DNA of 64,000 bases from G963667425 sp963667425 [NCBI: bacterium] (GTDB lineage Bacteria > UBP6 > UBA1177). Below the pieces are notes generated by a model. It worked only from the letters and a program-made list of their open reading frames with translations, ran no database searches and had not been told where the DNA came from. The DNA is taken from NCBI GenBank assembly GCA_963667425.1, contig OY763407.1, forward strand, positions 372,001-436,000, read 5' to 3'. Position numbers and translations under genes: made by a program. Below are positions 53,544 through 63,300 of the stretch, piece after piece. Each line of letters begins with the position of its first letter. Positions within the stretch are counted from its first letter, which is position 1.

Positions 53544-54786
53544 TCTTACAATAAATATTGCTCTTAAAAAATGCGGAGCTGAAAAGTTCTTTTCTCCTGT
53601 ACTTGTAGGAAAAGTTGTAATTGACAGCAGAAAAGCGGAAAAGGGCGATCTGTTTCTTGCTTTTAAAGGTGAAAAAGCTGATGGTCACTCTTTTGTTCAG
53701 AAAATGGTTGAGAATGGTATTTACTGCGTAGGAACAGAAGATATTGATAATGAAAAATATTTTAAAATAGATGATGTTTCAGTTTTTCTTTCTGTTCTTG
53801 CAGTTCAATATAGAGATGTAATAAAATCAAAAATAATAGCTCTGACAGGCTCAAGCGGTAAAACTACAACTAGAAATTTTATAGTTCAGGCTCTTAAACC
53901 TTCTTTAAAATCAATTCATTCAACAAGCGGGAATCTTAACAACGACCTTGGGCTTCCTGTAACACTGCTTTCAAAACCGCTTTATGCTGATTTTACTGTT
54001 CTTGAAATGGGAATGAATCATAGCGGTGAGATTGCTGAGCTTGTAAAAATAGCAAAACCGGAAATGGTTTTAATTACCAATATAGGTTTTGCGCATATTG
54101 GAAATTTTAATTCCAGAGATGAACTTGCAGATGCCAAGCTTGAAATTTTTGAATATTCAAATGGCACTTTATACGGACATTTAAATGATAATTATATAAA
54201 AAAATGGGTCAGAAGACATCCAGAAAGGAGGTTTGTGAATATGGATGATAAAATTCTCAATTTGAAAGGTGATTTTCCTGAGTATGTTATAGAAAATGCG
54301 AATGCGGCTATTACGGTTGCTTCTGACAATGGTATTAATCCTGAAAAGTCTTTAAACAATATTGATATGTCTGAAAAGCTTCCTCTGCGTGGTGAAACTG
54401 TTATTATTGGTTCAAGAATTTTTGTTGTCGATTGTTACAATGCAAATCCTGATTCAATGAAAAAATCTCTTACAGGGTTTATTTCAAAATATAATAACGG
54501 AATTCCAATACTTGGCGAGATGGGAGAGCTTGGAAGTTTTTCACCTCTTTTTCATCTTGAAATCATGGAAATGCTGAACTCAATGAGGATACTGGATCGT
54601 ACACTCTTTTTTGGTGACGGGTTTAAAAAAGTTTTGGAAAATGTTTCTTTCGACGGTATAACAGTGCGTGTTTTTGATGATCTGGAGGAGCTCGTTTCAT
54701 CTATCCCGACAGTTGGTGAGTTTCTTCTTAAAGGTTCCAGAAGTAATCGTCTGGAAAGGATGCTGGATCTTGTAAAGGGGGTTTAA
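53533..54786 (+). CDS. murF: UDP-MurNAc-tripeptide:D-Ala-D-Ala ligase (MurF)
   Basis: A 417-residue Mur ligase joining D-Ala-D-Ala to the tripeptide. VVIDSRKAEKGDLFLAFKGEKADGH (first part read as VVIDSRKAEKGDLF) is the N-terminal substrate site, ALTGSSGKTTT the ATP loop, and EMGMNHSGEIAEL and YNANPDSMKKSL are MurF hallmarks. The start ATG 53533 overlaps the end of murE, behind GGAGAAA; longer upstream readings would lie within murE. The stop directly abuts the mraY start. Confidence 0.94.
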   Translation: MISSLTINIALKKCGAEKFFSPVLVGKVVIDSRKAEKGDLFLAFKGEKADGHSFVQKMVENGIYCVGTEDIDNEKYFKIDDVSVFLSVLAVQYRDVIKSKIIALTGSSGKTTTRNFIVQALKPSLKSIHSTSGNLNNDLGLPVTLLSKPLYADFTVLEMGMNHSGEIAELVKIAKPEMVLITNIGFAHIGNFNSRDELADAKLEIFEYSNGTLYGHLNDNYIKKWVRRHPERRFVNMDDKILNLKGDFPEYVIENANAAITVASDNGINPEKSLNNIDMSEKLPLRGETVIIGSRIFVVDCYNANPDSMKKSLTGFISKYNNGIPILGEMGELGSFSPLFHLEIMEMLNSMRILDRTLFFGDGFKKVLENVSFDGITVRVFDDLEELVSSIPTVGEFLLKGSRSNRLERMLDLVKGV

Positions 54787-55866
54787 ATGTTTTTTTATCT
54801 CAGCTGGCTTGCTGAAAAAGGTTTTCCTTCTCTTAATGTACTTAACTATATAACCTTTAGAACTTTTATGGCTGTTCTGACATCGTTTTTTATCTCCCTT
54901 TTTCTTTACCCTAAATTTATCAGACATCTTAAAAAGATAAAAGCTGAACAAAGTATAAGAATTGACGGACCTTCAACGCATCTTGCTAAAGTAGGAACGC
55001 CATCATTCGGTGGTATACTTATTATTGGTTCTTTGTTGCTGAATGTACTTCTTTGGAGTGATTTTATATTTAATCCATATGTTTTTGTAATGACACTTCT
55101 TATTATCCTTTTCGGATTAATAGGATTTAGTGATGATTATCTTAAAATGACAAAGAAAAACTCAAAAGGGTTAAGCGGAAAGAAGAAATTGTTTTTTCAA
55201 CTTCTTTTTTCAGGTATTTTCATGACAGTTCTTTATGCGAGAGGCGATTATTCAACACTTCTTATGGTTCCTATATTTAAAAATGCTGCATTTGATATAG
55301 GCATTTTTTATATTCCTTTTGGAATGCTTGTAATTACTGCTACTTCCAATGCACTTAATCTTACTGACGGTATTGATGGACTTGCTATAGTTCCAACTAT
55401 TGTATCGACAGCTCTTTTAGGAACTCTGCTTTATCTTGTCGGACACTCTGCTCTTGCGAACTATCTTCATCTTTTCTATATAGCTGATGCAGGTGAACTT
55501 TCAGTTGTTGCAGGAGCAGTTATAGGTGCTTCTCTTGCTTTTCTGTGGTATAATGCACATCCTGCTGAAATTTTTATGGGAGATACTGGTTCCCTTACTT
55601 TGGGAGCTATCATTGGCGCTTTTACTATAATAACTAAAACAGAATTCTTATCTATAGTTTTTAATGGTATTTTTGTTGCTGAAGCACTTTCTGTAATTTT
55701 TCAGGTTGGCTCTTTTAAACTTACCGGTAAAAGAATTTTCAGAATGGCTCCGCTTCATCATCATTTTGAAGTCGGTGGCCTTAAAGAGACAAAAGTAGCT
55801 ATGAGATTCTGGATAGTTGCAATACTTCTTGCTATTATTTCAATTGCAATGGTCAAGGTGAGGTAA
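54787..55866 (+). CDS. mraY: Phospho-N-acetylmuramoyl-pentapeptide transferase
   Basis: A 359-residue inner-membrane enzyme with about ten membrane segments that makes lipid I. GTPSFGGI at about 73, FSDDYLKMTKKNSKGLS with the Asp pair, NLTDGIDGLA (about 194) and EIFMGDTGSL, then MAPLHHHFE near 321 are all canonical. Behind AAGGGGG with no gap from murF. Confidence 0.97.
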   Translation: MFFYLSWLAEKGFPSLNVLNYITFRTFMAVLTSFFISLFLYPKFIRHLKKIKAEQSIRIDGPSTHLAKVGTPSFGGILIIGSLLLNVLLWSDFIFNPYVFVMTLLIILFGLIGFSDDYLKMTKKNSKGLSGKKKLFFQLLFSGIFMTVLYARGDYSTLLMVPIFKNAAFDIGIFYIPFGMLVITATSNALNLTDGIDGLAIVPTIVSTALLGTLLYLVGHSALANYLHLFYIADAGELSVVAGAVIGASLAFLWYNAHPAEIFMGDTGSLTLGAIIGAFTIITKTEFLSIVFNGIFVAEALSVIFQVGSFKLTGKRIFRMAPLHHHFEVGGLKETKVAMRFWIVAILLAIISIAMVKVR

Positions 55867-55872
55867 AAAATC

Positions 55873-57162
55873 ATGAAATGTGTTGTTCTTGGGCTTGGAA
55901 AATCGGGAATTGCAGCAATCTCTTTTCTGGAAGAGAAAGATTATGATGTTTATGTTTATGATGATAATGAGTTCAAGCTTAGTGAATATGGTGATAGATT
56001 TAATTTTATAAAAAAACCGGAAATGCCTGAAGGTTCATCTCTTTTAGTTATCAGTCCTGGTGTTTCAAGAACGCATCCGCTTTATATTGATGCTCTTGAA
56101 AAAGAGATTGATATTGCTGGCGAACTTGAAGTGGCTGCAAGATATATTGAACATGCAAAAGTTGTTGCCGTTACAGGTACAAATGGTAAAAGTACAACAG
56201 TTACTCTTGCTTATGAGATTCTTAAAGCTTCAGGTTATAAGGTTTTTCTTTGTGGAAACATTGGTGTTCCTGTTCTTTCTGAAAATTTTGATGAATATGA
56301 TTTTCTCGTTATAGAGCTAAGTAGTTTTCAGCTTGAAACTCTCAAATCCTTAAAAGTTGATACAGCTGCCGTTTTAAATATTACACCTGACCATCTCGAC
56401 AGATATGATTCTTTCGAAGAATACGGTGCGGTAAAGCTTTCTCTTTTTGATCTGGTTAAAAAAGATGGGCGCTTTGTTATTCCTTCGGATAAATCTCTGA
56501 TTCCAGGATTTGATACTGATGCAGAAAAGGATGTAAAAAGATTTTCATGGAATGAGAAGAGTGATGTTTTATATGAAAAGGGCTTTATAAAAACTTCTTT
56601 AGGTGATGTTAAAATTAAGGGAACAACTCTTGATGTTCCCCATAATATAGAGAACTTTATGGCAGCATTTCTTTTAACTGAACCTTTTATAAAAGATATT
56701 GAATGTTTAAACAGTGCTGTTGCAAGCTTTTCCGCTCTGCCTCACAGAACTACTTTTGTCGATGAAATTAATGGTGTAAGATTTGTTGATGACAGCAAAG
56801 CTACAAATGTTGGTGCTGTTGAAAAATCTCTTGCCGGTTTTGCACCTGATTCAGTTATTCTGATTCTTGGCGGCGTTGATAAAGGTGGCAGTTATATGCC
56901 TCTTGCATCTCTGATAAAAGAAAAATGCAGAATGATTCTTCTTATTGGTGATGCCGCCCCTATTATTAAAAAGGAGCTTGATGGTATTGTTCCAATTTTT
57001 GAATGCGGCTACGATATGCGTCTATGTGTAAATAAAGGTTATGAACTTGCGGAAAAGGGTAATACAGTTCTACTTTCACCTGCATGTTCAAGTTATGATA
57101 TGTATCCGAATTATGGTGCAAGAGGAAATGATTTTTGTGAAAAGGTAAAAGAGCTTAGATGA
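55873..57162 (+). CDS. murD: UDP-MurNAc-L-alanine:D-glutamate ligase (MurD)
   Basis: A 429-residue cytoplasmic Mur ligase. N-terminal Rossmann-like GLGKSGIAA (7-15), ATP loop VTGTNGKSTT (about 101-110), LNITPDHLDRYDSFEEY, and FVDDSKATNVGA with the conserved Lys region near 302-311. It adds D-Glu to UDP-MurNAc-L-Ala. Overlaps ftsW by four bases. Confidence 0.96.
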   Translation: MKCVVLGLGKSGIAAISFLEEKDYDVYVYDDNEFKLSEYGDRFNFIKKPEMPEGSSLLVISPGVSRTHPLYIDALEKEIDIAGELEVAARYIEHAKVVAVTGTNGKSTTVTLAYEILKASGYKVFLCGNIGVPVLSENFDEYDFLVIELSSFQLETLKSLKVDTAAVLNITPDHLDRYDSFEEYGAVKLSLFDLVKKDGRFVIPSDKSLIPGFDTDAEKDVKRFSWNEKSDVLYEKGFIKTSLGDVKIKGTTLDVPHNIENFMAAFLLTEPFIKDIECLNSAVASFSALPHRTTFVDEINGVRFVDDSKATNVGAVEKSLAGFAPDSVILILGGVDKGGSYMPLASLIKEKCRMILLIGDAAPIIKKELDGIVPIFECGYDMRLCVNKGYELAEKGNTVLLSPACSSYDMYPNYGARGNDFCEKVKELR

Positions 57163-58277
57163 GGGAATTATCTTACGGAAACAGTAAAAAGAAATTATTA
57201 AAAATATATTTTGCTGTATTTTTCTCTCTCGTTGTTCTTGGCACGGCAATGGTATTTAATATACGAATATTTAAAGCAGCTTCCCCGGATTCTAGTTTTT
57301 TAAAACTCTCTTTTTCTCTTATGAAAAACATAGTAATTGCTGCCGGTGCTTTTCTTTTTGCCTATACTGTTGAGCTTAATGCTATTAAAGATAAATTAAA
57401 GTACGGTGTTCTGGCTGTTATTCCATTACTGGCTATGGTTTTTCTTTTTGGTACTGAAGTTAATGGTTCCAAAAGATGGCTCAATCTAGGGTTTTTTATG
57501 CTTCAGCCTTCTGAAATAGCAAAACTTCTTGTTATTTTCTATCTTGCTACTGTTATCTGTAACAAAGATGACAGAATAAAGGTTCTTAAAGAGGTTTTCT
57601 GGCCTCTTTCAATGGTAAGTTTTATCTGTCTTCTTATTGGAATTGAAGATATGGGAACAAGCCTTATTATATTTACGATTTCAATAATGATGCTTATGAT
57701 TGGCGGAATGAATAAAAAAGTAGTTGGTATATTTATACTTGTCGGTGCTATTCTTTTCTCTCTTCTTCTTTTTACTTCTCCTTACAGAATGGCAAGAATC
57801 AAAGCTTTTATGGATCCATGGGCTGACAGACAGGCTAAAGGTTATCAACAGGTTGAATCTCAAATAGCTTTGGGACGTGGAGGTATTGTCGGAGTAGGTT
57901 TTGGCAACAGTGAGCGAAAAATAAATTATCTTCCTGAGGCAAGCACCGATTTTATATTTGCAATAATAGGTGAGGAATTTGGCTTTGTAGGTTCTGTTGC
58001 TGTGATTTTGCTTTTTACGCTAATGTTTATTATAGGCGTCTATTTTGCCTTTACATCAGGAGACCGTTTTAATCTGCTTCTAATTTCAGGTTTCGTCTTT
58101 TTGCTAATGCTTCAGGCAATAATCAATATAGCTGTTGTAACATCAACATTGCCAAACAAAGGTGTGCCTCTTCCTTTTATCAGTTATGGTGGTTCAGCTC
58201 TCTTAACCTATTCAATGATGGTGGGTTTTATAATGAACGCAGTGCTTTCGGATAATGCTCCAAGATTAAGATTTTAA
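57159..58277 (+). CDS. ftsW: Septal peptidoglycan polymerase FtsW (SEDS family)
   Basis: A 372-residue SEDS-family membrane protein with about ten segments, the lipid II glycosyltransferase of the septum. EVNGSKRWLNLGFFMLQPSEIAKL (core GSKRWLN...QPSE), YQQVESQIALGRGG, PEASTDFIFAIIGEEFGF and the final PLPFISYGGSAL are diagnostic. It pairs with the PASTA-containing FtsI. Fourteen residues of charged N-terminus precede the first membrane segment. Confidence 0.96.
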   Translation: MRELSYGNSKKKLLKIYFAVFFSLVVLGTAMVFNIRIFKAASPDSSFLKLSFSLMKNIVIAAGAFLFAYTVELNAIKDKLKYGVLAVIPLLAMVFLFGTEVNGSKRWLNLGFFMLQPSEIAKLLVIFYLATVICNKDDRIKVLKEVFWPLSMVSFICLLIGIEDMGTSLIIFTISIMMLMIGGMNKKVVGIFILVGAILFSLLLFTSPYRMARIKAFMDPWADRQAKGYQQVESQIALGRGGIVGVGFGNSERKINYLPEASTDFIFAIIGEEFGFVGSVAVILLFTLMFIIGVYFAFTSGDRFNLLLISGFVFLLMLQAIINIAVVTSTLPNKGVPLPFISYGGSALLTYSMMVGFIMNAVLSDNAPRLRF

Positions 58278-58288
58278 AGGAGTTTATA

Positions 58289-59368
58289 ATGAAAAATATT
58301 ATAGTTGCGGGTGGAAAAAGCGGAGGTCATCTTTTTCCGGGAATAGCTGTTGCTGTTAAACTTAGAGAAAAGGAATACAATGTTGTTTTTGCCGGTTCAA
58401 AAGGCGGGCTTGAAGAAAAAGTTCTTCCTGACTATAATTTTCCGCTTGAAATAATAAAAGTGAAAGGTTTAAAAGGCAAATCTCTTATTGATACTTTAAA
58501 AAACCTCCTGATTCTTCCAAAAGCTCTTTTTCAGTCAATGGCTTTGATAAAAAAACATGATACTGATGCTGTTATTTCTCTTGGCGGTTTTGCAGCCGGT
58601 CCTGTAGCTCTGGCAGCAAAAATAAAAGGCAAAAAAGTTTTTATTATGGAGCAGAATTCTATTCCCGGCATTACAAATAAAATCGTTTCAAAGTTTGCTT
58701 TTAAAGTTTACGGTTCATTTGAAGATGATAAAGGTTTTTTCAAAAAAGACAGGTTTCTTTTAACTGGGAATCCTCTTAGAAAAGAGCTTTTAAATGCCGA
58801 GGCAAAAGATTTTGGTACTGATAAAAAAATAATTTCCATTTTTGGAGGAAGTCAGGGAGCTTCTTCTGTAAATACTCTTGTTATGAATATGATAAAAAAA
58901 TACCCTGATATAACAAGCAAATATTTTTTCTTTCATCAGACTGGAGCTAGAGATCGGGCTGAAGTTGAACTTTTTTACAGTGAAAACAATGTTAAAGGTG
59001 TTGTTACTGATTTTACAAAAGAAATCGGAGCCATCTATAAGGCTAGCGATATAATAATTTGCAGAGCTGGCGCTACAACTATTTTTGAACTTAAAGCTCT
59101 TGGAAAACCTGCGATATATATCCCTTTTCCATATGCTGCCGATAATCATCAGTATTTTAATGCTGCTTCAATTGTAAGAAGGGGCATGGGACTTATGGTT
59201 GAAGAAGGTGACAGAAGCGATTCAACTGTAAAAAAACTTTTCCTTTCTATTGAGGAGATGGAAAAGAATATGAAGAAATTTCTTGATGTATGTCAGGAGA
59301 ACATGGAAAATAATGCGGCTGATATGATTGTTGACGATATAATTGATAATACTGGAGTCTCAAAATGA
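58289..59368 (+). CDS. murG: UDP-GlcNAc:lipid I GlcNAc transferase (MurG)
   Basis: A 359-residue GT-B enzyme at the cytoplasmic membrane face that makes lipid II. The G-loop AGGKSGGHLFPGIAVA (7-22), LGGFAAGPVALAA, EQNSIPGITNK, GGSQGASSVN and the UDP site CRAGATTIFEL near 254 are clear. AAAGGAG precedes the ATG. Overlaps murC by four bases. Confidence 0.96.
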   Translation: MKNIIVAGGKSGGHLFPGIAVAVKLREKEYNVVFAGSKGGLEEKVLPDYNFPLEIIKVKGLKGKSLIDTLKNLLILPKALFQSMALIKKHDTDAVISLGGFAAGPVALAAKIKGKKVFIMEQNSIPGITNKIVSKFAFKVYGSFEDDKGFFKKDRFLLTGNPLRKELLNAEAKDFGTDKKIISIFGGSQGASSVNTLVMNMIKKYPDITSKYFFFHQTGARDRAEVELFYSENNVKGVVTDFTKEIGAIYKASDIIICRAGATTIFELKALGKPAIYIPFPYAADNHQYFNAASIVRRGMGLMVEEGDRSDSTVKKLFLSIEEMEKNMKKFLDVCQENMENNAADMIVDDIIDNTGVSK

Positions 59369-60729
59369 AAATTCATTTTGCCGGCATAGGTGGCTGCGGT
59401 GTGAGCGGACTTGCTCTTATTGCAAAATCTATGGGGCATGATGTTTCAGGCTGTGATATTGCTGAAACCTCATATTCTAAAATGGTTAAGAAAAAAGGTG
59501 TTGATGTTGTTAAAGGGCACGATTCATCTCATCTGGAAGATGTTGATATGCTTGTTTATTCAAATGCCTTTGATAAAAATGAGCCTGAGTTTAAGGTGGC
59601 TCTCGAAAAAGGCATAGAAATGCACAAAAGAGGTGATTTTTTAGCTGCTTTAATAAATTCAAAAGGTTTTATTGGTGTTGCAGGAAGTCATGGCAAAACA
59701 TCAGTTACATGGCTTATTTATCATATATTAAAGCATTTCGGACTTAATCCGAGTGTTTATGCCGGCGGGAAATGTAATGGTGAAACAACTGTTATAGATG
59801 GTTTGCCGTGGATTGCTGAACTTGATGAAAGTGATGGAACAATTTTTTCCGCTTTTCCTGAAATACTTGCCCTTAATAATCTTGAACATGAACATGCCGA
59901 TTTTTATCCTACAGAAAATGTAATGCTCAGATCATTTGAACAGTATCTGTTCAAATTAAGGCAAAATGGAGCAGATTTTGTAATAGGTCATGGTTATAAA
60001 CTTAGTGATGTTCTTATAAATGAGTTTGACGCATCTTCTTTTCCGTCAAAAGATGAAATCGAGCTTGGAATTTCTATAAATGACGGCGAGTTTGATCTTA
60101 TATCGGATGGAAAGGAATGGTCTCTTTTTGATGGCGTGTTTGAATATTATGCAGGAAATTATCATGATCCTTACTACATCATACAAAACAGGCTTTCTGC
60201 TCTCATAGCTTCAATAAAATGGGCAAGAAAACACAATGTTGCAATTGTTCCTTATGATAATGATTTCTGGGAAAAAATTCCAGGAGTTGACAGACGTTTT
60301 CAGAAAATAGGAACATTTAAAAATGCTTTCCTTATTGATGATTATGGTCATCATCCTTCGGAAGTTTTTGCTGCGGTTACAAATGCCTCCATACAGTATG
60401 GTAAAAATTATCTTTTAGTTTTTCAGGCACATAGAACTACAAGATTTTCTGCATTTTATGAGCAGTTTAAAACTGTGCTTGAAAATGTTCCGAGACTTGT
60501 CATTATGCCTGTTTATACCGCAGGAGAAAAAGAAAAAGGAAAGACGGCAAAAGAGCTTTTTGAAGAGCTGAAAGAGAAAAGAGATAATATTTTTTATTGT
60601 GAAAAATTTGATGAGATAAAATCTCTTATAATAAAGATTGCAGAAAATGAAAAATTAAAGGCTGTTATAACTGTAGGTGCAGGTAATGTTAATGAACTTT
60701 TTGAAAAACTGAAGGAAGATGAAGTATAA
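59365..60729 (+). CDS. murC: UDP-N-acetylmuramate:L-alanine ligase (MurC)
   Basis: A 454-residue Mur ligase adding the first amino acid. HFAGIGGCGVSGLA at the start, ATP loop VAGSHGKTSVT (about 109), AELDESDGTIF, VDRRFQKIG, DDYGHHPSE and FQAHRTTRF are MurC/Mpl motifs. The segment NLEHEHADFYP departs from the usual MurC form (N-x-x-x-DH-x-D-x-Y) and leans slightly towards Mpl, but the position after murG and before murB and the rest of the motifs support MurC. Overlaps murB by 11 bases. Confidence 0.9.
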   Translation: MKIHFAGIGGCGVSGLALIAKSMGHDVSGCDIAETSYSKMVKKKGVDVVKGHDSSHLEDVDMLVYSNAFDKNEPEFKVALEKGIEMHKRGDFLAALINSKGFIGVAGSHGKTSVTWLIYHILKHFGLNPSVYAGGKCNGETTVIDGLPWIAELDESDGTIFSAFPEILALNNLEHEHADFYPTENVMLRSFEQYLFKLRQNGADFVIGHGYKLSDVLINEFDASSFPSKDEIELGISINDGEFDLISDGKEWSLFDGVFEYYAGNYHDPYYIIQNRLSALIASIKWARKHNVAIVPYDNDFWEKIPGVDRRFQKIGTFKNAFLIDDYGHHPSEVFAAVTNASIQYGKNYLLVFQAHRTTRFSAFYEQFKTVLENVPRLVIMPVYTAGEKEKGKTAKELFEELKEKRDNIFYCEKFDEIKSLIIKIAENEKLKAVITVGAGNVNELFEKLKEDEV

Positions 60730-61582
60730 AAAAAATGCCGAAATATCAGGTAAACTGACAATAAGAAGTTCTGATGCTGCTGGTGATGTTTTTATTCCTG
60801 ACAGTGTTGATGATATTGTAATGTTTACATACAATGAGAGTTCTTTTGAGATTCTTGCAGGCGGTTCAAATATTATTGCAGGTAAAATAGAAAAGCCCCT
60901 GCTGTATCTTGGGCATTTTGGAGGTTCAAGCGTAACCGAAGATGAAGATGATGAACATGTAATAGTTTACCTCGCTTCTGGAATAAGAATTTCAGATCTT
61001 TTAAATTACTGCATAAATAATGGCTTTTCAGGTCTTGAATTTATGGCTGGAATTCCAGGTACAATAGGTGGTGCTGTTTACGGTAATGCTTCTGTGAACG
61101 GTCGTTCATGGAGTGAGTCTGTAATTTCGCTTCTTTATGCAAAAAAGGGTGAGGTTTACGAAATGATTCCTCTTTACGGATACAGAACTTTGATAAATAA
61201 ACCTAAAGATAATTTTGTTATTCTTTCTGTCAAGGCAAGGCTTAAAAAGAGTACGACAGAAGCTGTAAGAGCATCAGTCAATGAATATCTTAAAAAAAGG
61301 ATAAAGATAAAATGGCCTTCAGCCGGCTCTGTTTTTAAGAATCCTGCAAATGATTTTGCTGGTAGACTTATCGAAGCTGCCGAGCTTAAAGGTTATAATG
61401 TAAATGATGCCTATATTTATGAAGAACATGCAAATATTTTTGTAAATAAGGGTGAAGCATCTTTTAATGATTTCGTTTATTTAAGGGATATAGCTATAGA
61501 AAAAGTTAAGGATTTTTCAGGAATAATTCTTGAGCCTGAAGTTCGTTTTATGGGAAAAGAGCAGGAGGTTTACCATGCTTGA
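60719..61582 (+). CDS. murB: UDP-N-acetylenolpyruvoylglucosamine reductase (MurB)
   Basis: A 287-residue FAD-dependent reductase producing UDP-MurNAc. LAGGSNIIAG is the FAD loop, GLEFMAGIPGTIGGAVYGNA (core FMAGIPGTIGGAV) the second FAD region, AGSVFKNP the active-site Ser segment, and LEPEVRFMG the closing Glu motif. Size and lack of the long insertion match the type II enzyme of Bacillus rather than the E. coli type. It starts inside the end of murC, behind GAAGGA. Confidence 0.93.
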   Translation: MKYKKNAEISGKLTIRSSDAAGDVFIPDSVDDIVMFTYNESSFEILAGGSNIIAGKIEKPLLYLGHFGGSSVTEDEDDEHVIVYLASGIRISDLLNYCINNGFSGLEFMAGIPGTIGGAVYGNASVNGRSWSESVISLLYAKKGEVYEMIPLYGYRTLINKPKDNFVILSVKARLKKSTTEAVRASVNEYLKKRIKIKWPSAGSVFKNPANDFAGRLIEAAELKGYNVNDAYIYEEHANIFVNKGEASFNDFVYLRDIAIEKVKDFSGIILEPEVRFMGKEQEVYHA

Positions 61583-62477
61583 TAAAAATATAAAAATAGC
61601 TGTTCTGATGGGTGGTCTTTCTGATGAAAGAGAGGTCAGTTTCGAAACCGGGCGTAATGTTGTAAAATCTCTTAAAGATGGCGGATATTTAAATGTTTTT
61701 GAAATTGATATGGGAAGAGATGTTGCTGAAGTTCTCAAAAATATAACTCCTGATGTCGTTTTTAATGCTCTTCATGGAAATTACGGTGAAGATGGAGATA
61801 TTCAGGGTGTTCTTGAGATTCTTGGAATTCCATATACAGGTTCAAAAGTTACAGCTTCGGCTCTTGGAATGGATAAGGTTCTTACAAAGACAATAATGCA
61901 GGCTATAGGAATTCCTGTTGCTTCAGGAATTATTTTTAATATGGAAAATGGAATCGATGAAACTGTTAAATATCCATTTTTTCTTAAAGATGCTGTTAAT
62001 GGTTCAAGCTGTGGTGTCTGGAAGATTAAGAGTGAATCAGAACTGGAAAATATTAGAAAAAAACTTGACTCTCATAAGAGATATATAGCTGAAAATTGTT
62101 TTGTGGGAAGAGAAATTCAGGTTGCAGTTCTTAATGGCAAAGTTATTGGTGATGTTGAGATTGTGCCTGCCGGAGAATTTTATGATTATGAAGCAAAATA
62201 TCTTAGTGACAAGACAAAATATATAATAGATCCGGTTTATAATGAGGAAATAAAAGAAAAACTTTTTGAGGATTCGGAAAAACTTTACAGTTTTATGGGT
62301 TGTAAAGGTGCTGTTAGAATAGATTATATGGTAAATGATACTAGCTATATTGCTCTTGAGATAAATACTCTTCCAGGTATGACTTCACATTCTCTTCTTC
62401 CAATGATTTGTAAAGGAAAGGGGATTTCATATTTAAGACTTGTTGAAATGCTTATTGAAGAGGCACTTTCTATATGA
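61575..62477 (+). CDS. ddl: D-alanine:D-alanine ligase
   Basis: A 300-residue ATP-grasp enzyme making the D-Ala-D-Ala used by MurF. VLMGGLSDEREVSFETGRNV opens the protein (core GGLSDEREVS), LHGNYGEDGDIQGVLE and GSKVTASALGMDK follow, and EINTLPGMTSHSLLP is the C-terminal metal and D-Ala site. The start ATG 61575 lies behind a perfect AGGAGGT (61563-61569) in the last bases of murB; upstream in-frame starts would lie inside murB and lack a site. Confidence 0.95.
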   Translation: MLDKNIKIAVLMGGLSDEREVSFETGRNVVKSLKDGGYLNVFEIDMGRDVAEVLKNITPDVVFNALHGNYGEDGDIQGVLEILGIPYTGSKVTASALGMDKVLTKTIMQAIGIPVASGIIFNMENGIDETVKYPFFLKDAVNGSSCGVWKIKSESELENIRKKLDSHKRYIAENCFVGREIQVAVLNGKVIGDVEIVPAGEFYDYEAKYLSDKTKYIIDPVYNEEIKEKLFEDSEKLYSFMGCKGAVRIDYMVNDTSYIALEINTLPGMTSHSLLPMICKGKGISYLRLVEMLIEEALSI

Positions 62478-63292
62478 ATAAAGTTAAGGCGGTATTTAAA
62501 GGAATATTCAGTTTTATAGTGATATATCTGATGGTGTTCCTTTTTTCTTCCGCCTTTGTTGGTGCTGAAGCTGCAATTCATGGGCTTAAAAATATTAAGG
62601 ATTTTTTTGTTTATCCTGCAAATGTTTCTATAAACGGAATCGATAAACTTGATAGAGAGGCAATACTTGTCATTACAGGGCTTGACAAGGCAAAAAGTTA
62701 TTTTGATATATCTGCTGAAGACGTAGATTCTTCTATAAGATTAAATACGTGGGTTAAAAACTGTCAGGTTAGGATGATTTTTCCTGATAAAGTTGAGATA
62801 TTTATTGAGGAATATAAGCCTGAAATCATAGTTACAGGTGAAGATTCGGAAGGTGAATCTTTTCTGATGTTTGCTGATAGTGAAGGAGTGCTCTTTAAAA
62901 AGCCGTTTTTTAACGAAATTAGGGATGATTTACCGTTTTTATACATCGATAAAACTTGGGCTCTGGGTTTAGAAGGAAGAAAACACATAAAAGATGCTAT
63001 AAAAATCATATCAATTTGGAAAAAAAATAAAAATACTTGTGTTCTCAAAAGTATTCGATATGATACTGTGGATGGTTACAGCGCTAACTGCACTTTTTCT
63101 AAAATGGGTGATGCAGGTGTTTCTCTTGGATTTACTCATGGGGATAAGGATATCGCCATTAAAAGAGATAAGTTCTTTAATGCTGTTAAAGGACTTGCTG
63201 AAAAAAATATATGGGCCAGGGAATTTTCTTTCAGTTCTGCTGAAGGTGGTGGCGAGATAGTTGTGAGCGGAGCTGTTCATTTGAAAGATTAG
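62474..63292 (+). CDS. ftsQ: Cell division protein FtsQ/DivIB
   Basis: A 272-residue bitopic division protein: one membrane segment (about 12-32) then a periplasmic POTRA domain (about 50-115; VSINGIDKLDREAILVITGL and the following VKNCQVRMIFPDKVEIFIEE) and the FtsQ beta domain. It scaffolds FtsL/FtsB and the septal synthase. Overlaps ddl by four bases and is followed 8 bases later by ftsA. Confidence 0.88.
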   Translation: MNKVKAVFKGIFSFIVIYLMVFLFSSAFVGAEAAIHGLKNIKDFFVYPANVSINGIDKLDREAILVITGLDKAKSYFDISAEDVDSSIRLNTWVKNCQVRMIFPDKVEIFIEEYKPEIIVTGEDSEGESFLMFADSEGVLFKKPFFNEIRDDLPFLYIDKTWALGLEGRKHIKDAIKIISIWKKNKNTCVLKSIRYDTVDGYSANCTFSKMGDAGVSLGFTHGDKDIAIKRDKFFNAVKGLAEKNIWAREFSFSSAEGGGEIVVSGAVHLKD

Positions 63293-63300
63293 GGGGACGA